From an uncultured Verrucomicrobiota bacterium (GTDB taxonomy: Bacteria > Verrucomicrobiota > Verrucomicrobiia > Opitutales > Seribacteraceae), in assembly GCA_902580225.1 (NCBI GenBank), contig CACHJU010000015.1:1-49500 (forward strand): 49,500 bases of DNA, read 5' to 3'. The notes beneath the pieces are model-generated. The model made no database searches. It was not told the origin of the DNA and was given only the letters and a program-made list of their open reading frames with translations. How positions within the stretch are numbered: position 1 is the first letter of the stretch; every line of letters begins with the position of its first letter. Below, piece after piece: positions 16,318 to 24,875 of the stretch. The position numbers were made by a program, and so were the translations under genes.

Positions 16318-17742
16318 ATGCGAGATTACTTTATTAGAAGACTTTTATTGATTCCTCCAACTCTTCTTGGAATTAGCATCATGGTCTTTGCGATTACCAG
16401 ATTGGCTCCAGGTGGACCTCTTGAACAAGCAATGATGCAAATGCAGCAGGTTTCTGAAGAGGGAGGAGGAGGTTTAAATTCTGGTTCCGATCAGGCTTTG
16501 TCGGAGGATCAACTTGAACAGATGAAGCGGTTATATGGTTTTGATAAACCCCATTGGGAAGCTTATTTAATCTGGCTTGGTATTTTGCCCCGTGAAACTG
16601 AATTCCGGCAAATCCGATTTCTTGATAATGAGCTCGAATTAGCAGAGAGGGTAAGCCTACCCAGTTTTAGCATAGTCGAATTGGATTGGGACGGGGACGG
16701 ATACCTGCAACGCCAGGAAGTGCCGTCACATTTAAATAAGTACATTAATTTTCCCCGTTTTGATCATAATCAGGACGGAGAGGTTGACGGAGTGGAGGCA
16801 GATACCCCGGCTGCCCGAATAGAAGGAGCACGCGAGAAAATTATATTACAACGCGACGGAAAGGGTGGAGTAAGGTTGAAAAATTATTTGGACTTAATGG
16901 GAAACTGGAAGGTACGTATGAAAGAAAGAGACCCAGAGAAACCCAATAGAATTCCTATAGCTGAACTCTTCATGACTCGCTACGAGGGGGTACTGCAAGG
17001 GAATTTTGGACAGTCTACCCGATATGGAGAACCGGTCCTTTCCGTCATAACCCAGCGCTTGCCCGTATCCACTTATTTCGGTCTGCTTACCTTTTTAATT
17101 ACCTATGTAGTATGTATCCCACTGGGAATCTTTAAAGCCGTTCGACATAACACAGTATCCGATGATATATCTTCAATACTTATTTTTGTTGGGTATGCTG
17201 TTCCAGGGTATGCGTTGGGTTCGCTCTTGCTATTATTTTTCTCAGTCAAGCTCGACTGGTTGCCAATGGGGGGACTTACCAGCAGCGGATTTGATGAACT
17301 TTCCGCCTGGGAACAGGTTAAGGATTTGGCCATTCATACTTTTCAGCCTCTCTGCTGTTATTTGATTGGCGGATTTGCATTTGTAACCATGTTGATGAAA
17401 AACCATCTGATGGATAATTTGTCATCGGATTATGTACGCACCGCAATGGCAAAAGGTGTTTCCTTTGGTGTGGCGGTGCGAAAACACGCACTGCGTAATT
17501 CATTGGTACCACTGGCAACCAATGTGGGTCATCAGGTGACCCTTTTTGTTACCGGATCATTTCTGATTGAAACTATTTTTGATATCGATGGTTTTGGACT
17601 GCTCGGTTTTAATTCAGTTATTGACCGGGACTACCCGGTTGTGATGGGTGTTCTTACTCTTTCCGCTTCTCTAATGCTGCTCGGTAATGTACTTTCCGAT
17701 GCTCTGGTGGCCTTGGTGGATCCGAGGGTGCGATTTGAATAA
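16318..17742 (+). CDS. YejB/OppB-like peptide permease with an EF-hand insertion
   Basis: A 474-residue inner-membrane permease, longer than the usual 310-365. The first membrane helix (8-28) is followed by the family motif RLYGFDKPHWEAYL (71-84). About 130 extra residues then precede the conserved GNFGQSTRYGEPVLSVI region and the remaining membrane helices. The coupling loop is DYVRTAMAKGVSFGVAVRKH. The extra segment lies in the periplasmic loop and contains two canonical 12-residue EF-hand loops. It is the first gene of the plus-strand importer, with a YejE-like partner 2 bp downstream, and may sense or need calcium. Confidence 0.9.
   Translation: MRDYFIRRLLLIPPTLLGISIMVFAITRLAPGGPLEQAMMQMQQVSEEGGGGLNSGSDQALSEDQLEQMKRLYGFDKPHWEAYLIWLGILPRETEFRQIRFLDNELELAERVSLPSFSIVELDWDGDGYLQRQEVPSHLNKYINFPRFDHNQDGEVDGVEADTPAARIEGAREKIILQRDGKGGVRLKNYLDLMGNWKVRMKERDPEKPNRIPIAELFMTRYEGVLQGNFGQSTRYGEPVLSVITQRLPVSTYFGLLTFLITYVVCIPLGIFKAVRHNTVSDDISSILIFVGYAVPGYALGSLLLLFFSVKLDWLPMGGLTSSGFDELSAWEQVKDLAIHTFQPLCCYLIGGFAFVTMLMKNHLMDNLSSDYVRTAMAKGVSFGVAVRKHALRNSLVPLATNVGHQVTLFVTGSFLIETIFDIDGFGLLGFNSVIDRDYPVVMGVLTLSASLMLLGNVLSDALVALVDPRVRFE
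16684..16797 (+). other. Paired EF-hand calcium loops inserted in the permease
   Basis: Codons 123-160 of the permease encode two canonical EF-hand loops: DWDGDGYLQRQE (Asp at positions 1, 3, 5 and Glu at 12) and DHNQDGEVDGVE (Asp, Asn, Asp, Asp at 1, 3, 5, 9 and Glu at 12). They are separated by 14 residues. Topology predicts a periplasmic location between the first and second membrane helices. Calcium binding is inferred from the intact ligand pattern. Confidence 0.85.
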
Positions 17743-17744
17743 AA

Positions 17745-18815
17745 ATGATTAAACTTAATCCACTAACCCAGAAAAAGTTGCGTCGATTTCGATCGATTAA
17801 AAGAGGGTACTGGTCCTTCGTTATCCTACTTTTACTTTATGTTTTCAGTTTAGCCGGTGAGCTTTTTGTCAATAAACGGGCTTTACTTGTTTCCTATCAG
17901 GGTACCCTTTATTTTCCTACTTATGGGGAACAGATGAGCGGAAAGGAATTTGGATTGGATTATGATTATGAAGTTGATTACCGATCTCTGCAAAAAAAAT
18001 TCCAACGCGAAAAACTTGGTGATTGGGTGATTATGCCGATCGTACCTTTCGACCCCTATGAAATGGACTATGCAAATGAAGAGTCCACTGGATTTTCTCC
18101 GCCGAGTTGGAAAGCAGGACATTTTTGCGGAACCGATAAAACCGAGCGTGATGTTTTTGCCCGACTGCTTTATGGATTCCGTATCGCCATGACTTTTTCA
18201 CTAGGCTACCTTTTTCTGACCTACTTAATTGCAATAGTGGCCGGCAGTGTAATGGGATATTTCGGAGGTAAGACTGATATGGTTGGATTGCGCTTGGTTG
18301 AGATCTGGGCAAATGTTCCTTTTTTATACATGGTGATCATTTTGGTATCTGTGATGCCAGGTTGGTGGGGAGTTGGTTGGCAGGTGTCCTCTCTTTTGTT
18401 TATCATGGTACTTTTTTCATGGACAGGTATGACCTACTATATAAGGGCAGCAGTGTATAAGGAAAAAGCCCGCGATTATGTATCCGCCGCCAAAGTGATC
18501 GGAGCCGGTCCTTCGCGAGTTATTTTTCGCCATCTACTGCCTAATGTAATTTCAACTCTCGTCACATTTGCTCCTTTTACTATTGCCGCTGCTATTTCTT
18601 CGATCACGGCACTTGATTTTTTGGGTTATGGTTTACCCCCACCCACACCGAGCTGGGGCGAATTGCTCAAGCAGGCAGTGGGAAATCTAAAAACTGCTCC
18701 CTGGATAGTCATTTCTACAGTCTCAGCACTTGTCTTAACCCTCACATTGGTTACTTTTGTGGGGGAAGCGGTAAGGGAAGCCTTTGATCCAAAAAAATTC
18801 TCCACTTATGAATAA
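17745..18815 (+). CDS. YejE/OppC-like peptide permease
   Basis: A 356-residue inner-membrane permease. After the first helix (about 22-42) there is a periplasmic stretch of roughly 100 residues, longer than in OppC and typical of YejE, ending FCGTDKTERDVFARLLYG. The coupling loop is DYVSAAKVIGAGPSRVIFRH, followed by the last membrane helices (SALVLTLTLVTFVGEAV). It begins 2 bp after the EF-hand permease and overlaps the next gene's start by 8 nt, so the three are cotranslated. It pairs with the upstream permease to form the channel. Confidence 0.92.
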   Translation: MIKLNPLTQKKLRRFRSIKRGYWSFVILLLLYVFSLAGELFVNKRALLVSYQGTLYFPTYGEQMSGKEFGLDYDYEVDYRSLQKKFQREKLGDWVIMPIVPFDPYEMDYANEESTGFSPPSWKAGHFCGTDKTERDVFARLLYGFRIAMTFSLGYLFLTYLIAIVAGSVMGYFGGKTDMVGLRLVEIWANVPFLYMVIILVSVMPGWWGVGWQVSSLLFIMVLFSWTGMTYYIRAAVYKEKARDYVSAAKVIGAGPSRVIFRHLLPNVISTLVTFAPFTIAAAISSITALDFLGYGLPPPTPSWGELLKQAVGNLKTAPWIVISTVSALVLTLTLVTFVGEAVREAFDPKKFSTYE

Positions 18816-21015
18816 TATGAAAAAAATAAAATCCTTTATTTCTCCATTGATTGGCTGCATCACTCTTTTTTTTCTCGGATGTGAAGACCCAAAATTAAAA
18901 CAACCCCGTGAAACCAAATCCGATCAATCCGAAAGAAATTCCACTAATTCCGATAAAGTAGACCTTGCATTTACCCGCGAACTGGCCCGCGAATTTGCCC
19001 GTGAATTCGTGCAGGAATTTGCCAAACAAATTAACTACAAAAGCTTTACTTTTGATGCCAATCAATCAACGGGTGCATCCAACAATTCAGTTTTAAAAAC
19101 AGGACTTGTTGATGCCAATGGAAAGCCTAATCCTCTATTAAGTCACTGTTCTGAGGATGTTCTTGAATTCTACCAAAAGAATGCGGATTGTTTTTCTATT
19201 TTGTCACCGGAGAAGATTCCTAATGATTTAGAGTGGCAGGACGGCTCGAAGGAAAAAGAATTTTCTTCTCCCAAGGCCAAGAGGGGAGGGATCTTTCATG
19301 CTTATATGCGTGATTTCCCCCGGACCCTCAGAACAATTGGTCCCGATGCGAATGGTGGATTCCGAAGTTATCTTTTGGATAATAATGTGATCGGTTTAAC
19401 GCATGCACATCCCAATTCTGATGGATATTACCCGGGTACTGCAAATGAATGGGCGGTTGGAAATGATGGAAGAACCGTTTATTTTCGTCTTGATCCCAGT
19501 GCCCAGTTTAGTGATGGCAAACCGGTAAGGGCTTCTGATTATTTTTTCTTTTTTTACTTCATGAGAAGCAAACATATACAGGCACCTTGGTATAATGATT
19601 TTTACGGCAAGGATAAGTTTCAAAAAGTTACTTTATATGATGAACAGACTCTTTCGGTTAGATTTTACAAAGCAAAACCGGATGTGGTGGAACGGGTTTC
19701 CATTCGTCCCAAGCCTGAACATTTTTACTCGGAGCTGGGGGGAGAGTATTTAACCAAATATCAGTGGGATCCAGAACCAACTACAGGTGCTTATGTGGCA
19801 TTACCTGAAAATGTGGACAAGGGAAAATCGGTAACGCTGGTAAGGCAGGATGACTGGTGGGCCAATGATAAACGATTTTTTCGTAATCGTTTCAATCCCG
19901 ACCAGATCAAAGTCAGCGTGATTCGGGATAATGATAAGGCATTTGAAATCTTTCTTAAAGGCCAGATAGATGCTTTTGGATTAGCCAAGACCGAATTTTG
20001 GTATGAGAAATTGGCTAATGATCACCCATTGGTGAAAAACGGGTACCTAACCAAAGTTACCTTTTTTAACCAGGCACCTCCTCCCAGTTATGCCCTCAGG
20101 ATCAATTCCCAAAAGGCACCACTTGACAATCTTGATATCCGCCTAGGTTTTCACCATGCAATGAATTTTGATCTCGTGCTTGAAAGAATTTTTCGTGGTG
20201 ATTTTGTACGGATGAATACGGTGGCAGATGGCTTTGGCGAAAGATCCCATCCAAATCTGAAGGCTCGTCGATTCTCAGTGGATAAAGCTGTGGAAAGTTT
20301 TGCCAAAGCCGGATATTCCAAAAGAGGAAAAGATGGAATTCTGATAAACGGAAGGGGAGAAAAACTTTCCATTGAAATAATGACCGGATATAAGCATTTC
20401 GAAGATGTTCTAGTCGTATTGAAGGAGGAAGCCAAAAAAGCAGGATTGGAAATTAAGTTAAAAGTGCTTGAGCAAACGTCGGCCTGGAAAATGGCCAATG
20501 AAAAAAATCATCAGGTCATCTTTTCTGCTTTTGGTACTTTTGTTGAGCTTTTCCCCCGGTTTTGGGAACCTTTTCATTCTGATAATGCGTACCAGGAAAA
20601 AGGAGACTTAAAGTATCAAGAGAATGGAAAGCTAAAATCCGGGCTTACCACCAAGACGAGTACCAATAATTTCACTCAGACTGCGGTTCGAGAACTAGAT
20701 CATCTAATTAATCAATATCGGGAAGAAGAGGACCTTGGCCAGATAACCAAAATGGCCCACCGCTTAAGTAAAATGATCCATGACCATGCTGTCTGGGTAC
20801 CTGCCTGGAAAAAACCGTGGCTCCGTGTGGGGCATTGGAGCTGGCTTCAGTTCCCAGATGACTGGGGGCCCAAAGAATCTACAGATTACGAAGAATTTCA
20901 GGTTTTTTGGATTGATACTGAAGAGAAGAAAAAAATCCTTGGTGCAATGGAAAAGGAGGAAGCCGTTTCCACCCACCCGTCCGTCCGGGAATATAAAAAG
21001 TACATGACCAAATAA
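18808..21015 (+). CDS. YejA/OppA-like peptide-binding lipoprotein
   Basis: A 735-residue family-5 binding protein. The leader ends in LFFLGC, so Cys25 is the lipid anchor; the ATG at 18808 is chosen (18817 also works), because the longer TTG-started reading would add eight residues before the signal peptide. Residues 27-56 are a polar linker, then a helix with repeated EFA(R/K) units (57-74: [18 protein letters not shown]). The binding domain starts near [16 protein letters not shown] and resembles YejA, which serves long-peptide import. The usual length is near 600 residues, so this protein has an extended N-terminal stalk. Confidence 0.88.
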   Translation: MNNMKKIKSFISPLIGCITLFFLGCEDPKLKQPRETKSDQSERNSTNSDKVDLAFTRELAREFAREFVQEFAKQINYKSFTFDANQSTGASNNSVLKTGLVDANGKPNPLLSHCSEDVLEFYQKNADCFSILSPEKIPNDLEWQDGSKEKEFSSPKAKRGGIFHAYMRDFPRTLRTIGPDANGGFRSYLLDNNVIGLTHAHPNSDGYYPGTANEWAVGNDGRTVYFRLDPSAQFSDGKPVRASDYFFFFYFMRSKHIQAPWYNDFYGKDKFQKVTLYDEQTLSVRFYKAKPDVVERVSIRPKPEHFYSELGGEYLTKYQWDPEPTTGAYVALPENVDKGKSVTLVRQDDWWANDKRFFRNRFNPDQIKVSVIRDNDKAFEIFLKGQIDAFGLAKTEFWYEKLANDHPLVKNGYLTKVTFFNQAPPPSYALRINSQKAPLDNLDIRLGFHHAMNFDLVLERIFRGDFVRMNTVADGFGERSHPNLKARRFSVDKAVESFAKAGYSKRGKDGILINGRGEKLSIEIMTGYKHFEDVLVVLKEEAKKAGLEIKLKVLEQTSAWKMANEKNHQVIFSAFGTFVELFPRFWEPFHSDNAYQEKGDLKYQENGKLKSGLTTKTSTNNFTQTAVRELDHLINQYREEEDLGQITKMAHRLSKMIHDHAVWVPAWKKPWLRVGHWSWLQFPDDWGPKESTDYEEFQVFWIDTEEKKKILGAMEKEEAVSTHPSVREYKKYMTK

Positions 21016-21034
21016 TAAATTATATTTATTTTTT

Positions 21035-22033
21035 ATGACCAGAGATGAACAGGCGGATTGTTTATTAGAGGTAAAAGAGCTTTCTGTCTCCTTTATCACA
21101 GATGAGGGGGAAGTACAGGCATTGGATGCGGTCAATTTTGAAGTAAAACATGGACAAACCCTTGGGCTTGTCGGAGAATCGGGATGTGGCAAAAGTGTTA
21201 CCGCTCTTTCGGTTATGCGGCTCCTACCCCGACCGATTGGTAAAATAACCAGTGGAAGTATTCACTTTGGTGGGATGGATTTATTAAAGCTGAACCCTGA
21301 TGAAATCAGGCAAATTCGGGGTAATGACATTGGGATGATTTTTCAGGAACCAATGAATGCATTAAATCCGGTCAGGACGATCGGGGATCAGATCAGTGAA
21401 TCCTTTCTTCTCCATCAGAATATTTCTCCCAAAGAAGCTTGGGAGAAATCAATTAATATGCTGGAGGATGTTGGAATTCCAGCACCAGGAAACCGGGTCT
21501 TTGAATACCCTCATCAGTTATCGGGTGGAATGAGGCAGCGTATTGTGATCGCTATTGCACTGGCTTGTAAGCCAAGACTTGTCATCGCGGATGAACCTAC
21601 TACCGCGTTGGATGTGACTGTACAGTCTCAAATTCTCGATCTCCTTCAAAGTATGAAAGAAAAACTTGGCTCTTCCGTTCTTTTGATTACTCATGACTTG
21701 GGCGTCATAGCTGAAACCTGTGATGAAGTATGTGTTATGTATGCAGGCAGGGTGGTTGAGCGAGCTTCCACCACTGATCTTTTTGCCAACCCTGTACACG
21801 CTTACACACGTGGACTGCTTTCATCCATTCCCCGGCTCGACGGACTTCCCAAAACCGAACTTTCAACAATCGACGGAATGGTACCCAGTCTTTCTGAGCT
21901 TAATATGGGCTGTCGTTTCGCTCCCAGGAGTGGAATAGAACATTCTGAGGAGCAGCTTGAGCAAAGACCTCCCTTTATTGAAGTCAAAACAGGCCATTGG
22001 GTGGAGGCTTGTCCAATATGCACAACACTATGA
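21035..22033 (+). CDS. Peptide ABC transporter ATPase (OppD-like)
   Basis: A 332-residue ABC ATPase with Walker [10 protein letters not shown]-loop [10 protein letters not shown], signature LSGGMRQR and Walker [12 protein letters not shown]. The C-terminal oligopeptide-transporter extension contains the Cys-rich end (MGCRFAPRS ... ACPICTTL) that binds an iron-sulfur cluster in some Opp ATPases; only three of the usual Cys are apparent. It starts 19 bp after the binding-protein gene and overlaps the next ATPase gene by ATGA, so the two ATPases are made together. Confidence 0.93.
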   Translation: MTRDEQADCLLEVKELSVSFITDEGEVQALDAVNFEVKHGQTLGLVGESGCGKSVTALSVMRLLPRPIGKITSGSIHFGGMDLLKLNPDEIRQIRGNDIGMIFQEPMNALNPVRTIGDQISESFLLHQNISPKEAWEKSINMLEDVGIPAPGNRVFEYPHQLSGGMRQRIVIAIALACKPRLVIADEPTTALDVTVQSQILDLLQSMKEKLGSSVLLITHDLGVIAETCDEVCVMYAGRVVERASTTDLFANPVHAYTRGLLSSIPRLDGLPKTELSTIDGMVPSLSELNMGCRFAPRSGIEHSEEQLEQRPPFIEVKTGHWVEACPICTTL

Positions 22034-23010
22034 CCGAAGAGGAAAAATTGTTGAAAATAGAAGACCTGCGGGTTCATTTCCCGGTTCGGGGTGGAGTTTT
22101 TCGTCGAGCAGTGGGTGCATGCAAGGCAGTGGATGGAGTAAGTTTGAGCTTAAAAAAAGGCCAGACCCTTGGCTTGGTTGGAGAATCAGGCTGTGGAAAG
22201 TCAACATTGGCAAAAGCGGTCGTTAAATTGGTCGAGCCCACCAGTGGTTCGATTAGATTTAAAAATAAGGAGGTTTCCGAAAGCGAAGATGAGGTTATTT
22301 TTCGAAAATCTGTTCAAATGGTTTTCCAGGATCCTGCGGAATCGCTAAATTCCCGAATGACTGTTGGCTCCATTATTGGTGAACCGTTGGAAGTTCATAA
22401 AATCGGAGATAAAAGCGACAGACTAACTCGGGTCGAAAAATTACTCGAACAGGTAGGCATATCCAAAAGTGCGGCCAAGCGCTATCCTTTTGAATTTTCA
22501 GGCGGGCAGCGGCAAAGGATAGGCATTGCTCGTGCCTTGGCATTAAAGCCTGAACTTTTGGTGTTGGATGAACCGGTCTCCGCCCTCGATGTTTCTGTGC
22601 AAAGCCAAGTGTTAAACTTGCTCATGGATTTACAGACTGAACTTGAGTTGACTTATCTTTTAATCGCCCATGATCTGGCAGTGGTTAAGCACGTCTCGGA
22701 TATGATTGCGGTTATGTATCTTGGCAAAATTGTCGAACTGGGCCCAGCTGAAGAATTATATTCGAACCCGATCCATGCTTACACCAAGGCCTTGATTTCT
22801 GCGATTCCCGTCCCAGACCCAACCGTGAAAAGAAAAAAAGTCGTAATTCCTGGAGAAGTTCCTTCTCCGATTAACCCGCCTTTAGGTTGTGCTTTCGGTC
22901 ACCGGATTAATCATCCCCGATACCCAGACAGTATGAATAAAAGCAATAAATTTCTTGAAATTAGTCCGAATCATTGGGTTCTAGATTGCCCATGTTGCGT
23001 TGCTGATTAA
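22030..23010 (+). CDS. Peptide ABC transporter ATPase (OppF-like)
   Basis: A 326-residue ABC ATPase: Walker [10 protein letters not shown]-loop [10 protein letters not shown], signature FSGGQRQR, Walker [11 protein letters not shown]. The C-terminal extension ends WVLDCPCC. The ATG at 22030 overlaps the OppD-like stop as ATGA and is preferred to the upstream in-frame starts. With its partner it powers the plus-strand importer. Unlike the minus-strand system, the two ATPases are separate proteins, so the two importers are not recent duplicates. Confidence 0.93.
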   Translation: MTEEEKLLKIEDLRVHFPVRGGVFRRAVGACKAVDGVSLSLKKGQTLGLVGESGCGKSTLAKAVVKLVEPTSGSIRFKNKEVSESEDEVIFRKSVQMVFQDPAESLNSRMTVGSIIGEPLEVHKIGDKSDRLTRVEKLLEQVGISKSAAKRYPFEFSGGQRQRIGIARALALKPELLVLDEPVSALDVSVQSQVLNLLMDLQTELELTYLLIAHDLAVVKHVSDMIAVMYLGKIVELGPAEELYSNPIHAYTKALISAIPVPDPTVKRKKVVIPGEVPSPINPPLGCAFGHRINHPRYPDSMNKSNKFLEISPNHWVLDCPCCVAD

Positions 23011-23105
23011 TGCAATTTGTGAATCCCTCAGAACGCCAAAATATAAAAAGCTTGCGACTCAATCTCGCAGTGTCTTTTATAAAACCTTTCTTGAATTCCT
23101 TTAAA

Positions 23106-24875
23106 ATGCCCCTACGAAGTAATTTTACAAACAAACTTTTGACGCTTGCTTATGCGTTTTTATGCCTGTTTGGGATGTTTTCCTTTAAAATTGCCCTTTC
23201 ACAGAGCCCTTCTGATATGCCTTTAAGGCAAGTTATCACTGAGGCGCAAACTTTAATCGGACAAGGGGATTTTTCTGGTGCATCACCCCTCCTCGACGAA
23301 CTCGAACTAAGATTTGAAGACGAGGAAGACCCTGAGGTGGAAAAAATTCTTCAGCAATTCGGATTTGTTCGTGGGGTTGGATATTTACAAAGCTTTGCAA
23401 AAACCGGAAATCAGGATTTTCTTGGAAAAGCATCCGGAGCTTTTGGCTTTTTTGCAGATAAATTTCCAGATGATCCAAAGGCAGTCATGGCTTTGCAAAA
23501 AAGAACTGATTGCTTACGTGCTCTTCATGAATGGAAGGAAGCCGCTCGGGTAATTGAATTGCTTTTGGATAGTTCGAAACCATATCGGAAACAAATTCTC
23601 AAACGCTCCGAGCTCATGAATCTTTATTTTGGTCGTGCCCAATGCTATCATATTGAACAGGATTGGCTCAAAGGTGAGCCTTCCTTTAGGGAACTTCTTA
23701 AATACGCGGACCAGGCTAAAGATGAGGATCGTTCTGCGTATGCGGTTTCTTGTCTTACTGAAATGTTCGTGCAAACAAAACGAATTGATGAGGTTTTTCC
23801 TTTATTACCTAGACTTTCTGGAGATACGCCTGCCCGGTATGATCTACGCCTAAATGTCAATCTTATGCAAGGGGCAGGCCAATTGAAAGATAAAGATCGT
23901 CATGTTGAGGCTTCTTTATTTTACGCCTTAACCATGACGACGGAAGAAATTGTCGCTTTTTATAATGAGAGACAGAAACAATTACAGACAGAACTATCCC
24001 AATATGAAAAATTAATTGCTCTACAGGGGAATACAATGCCCAAAAGGAGGCTAGAAATTCTTAAGGAAAAGACCAATGCGATCGCGATGAAGCTTACTAG
24101 TGCAAAAGGACAATTAAAACTTGCTCAGGATACACCTCCCTTCACTACGGTTTTAAGATGGAGAAAAGCCGATAATTTCCAGATTACTAAAAGGGACTGG
24201 GAGTCATTCTGGGGCTTTTATTGGTTGTATAAAGATTTCCCAAAGCATGAAAGTGTTGAAAATTTTATATATGCTGCCTTCGCATCGGCAAATACGGTTA
24301 AACATCGTGAAAAATCGATAGAACTTGGTGAAGAATATTTAAAAAACAAAGACTGGAAGAAGTTTCGGGCAGACGTTACTTTTATTATGGCAAATGCATA
24401 TAGGCAGGAAGCGGAAAGCCTACAGAAGATTGCGGTTAGCTTACAATCTGCGATGGGCACCGCCGAAAGAGACCGGGCTGAGAAGTCAAAAATCAAATCT
24501 GCTGAATATTATGATCGATTTTTCAAACTTTGTGATGACTTCATTGAGGTTCTACCAGAGCACAAATATGCCAAGGATTTTGTCGGTATGATGGGGTCGG
24601 TGTTTTTTAAACGCAGAAAATTTGAGGATCTTTTGGAAAAATTTGCCGGATTTGAAAATGGTGCCATCAACCGTGCTAAAGGATATGTTAATCGATCCGA
24701 GTTTAATAATAGCCCTGCAATGCCAACCGCTCATTACATGAGCGGATTAGCGCTTCTTGCTTCGGGTAAATTCGAAGAAGCAAAGCCTTTGCTCGGAGCG
24801 GTGGTTGGTGTTAATGTAGAGGGACTAACGGTCGGGAGTGCTGCTTATGAGGAAGAAGATAACGAGTTGGAGTAA
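23106..24875 (+). CDS. Exported TPR-repeat protein (first of three)
   Basis: A 589-residue protein with a signal peptide (MPLRSNFTNKLLTLAYAFLC, cleavage near ALS-QS). The frame is open from 23010, overlapping the OppF-like stop by 1 nt, but the ATG at 23106 gives the sensible signal peptide. The mature part is alpha-helical with TPR-like pairs (for example ITEAQTLIGQGDFSGASPLL near 30-50) and a coiled-coil-like stretch near residues 310-350. It has no catalytic motifs. Its stop overlaps the next TPR gene by 1 nt. Proposed role: periplasmic partner of the ExbB/ExbD motor. Confidence 0.8.
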   Translation: MPLRSNFTNKLLTLAYAFLCLFGMFSFKIALSQSPSDMPLRQVITEAQTLIGQGDFSGASPLLDELELRFEDEEDPEVEKILQQFGFVRGVGYLQSFAKTGNQDFLGKASGAFGFFADKFPDDPKAVMALQKRTDCLRALHEWKEAARVIELLLDSSKPYRKQILKRSELMNLYFGRAQCYHIEQDWLKGEPSFRELLKYADQAKDEDRSAYAVSCLTEMFVQTKRIDEVFPLLPRLSGDTPARYDLRLNVNLMQGAGQLKDKDRHVEASLFYALTMTTEEIVAFYNERQKQLQTELSQYEKLIALQGNTMPKRRLEILKEKTNAIAMKLTSAKGQLKLAQDTPPFTTVLRWRKADNFQITKRDWESFWGFYWLYKDFPKHESVENFIYAAFASANTVKHREKSIELGEEYLKNKDWKKFRADVTFIMANAYRQEAESLQKIAVSLQSAMGTAERDRAEKSKIKSAEYYDRFFKLCDDFIEVLPEHKYAKDFVGMMGSVFFKRRKFEDLLEKFAGFENGAINRAKGYVNRSEFNNSPAMPTAHYMSGLALLASGKFEEAKPLLGAVVGVNVEGLTVGSAAYEEEDNELE

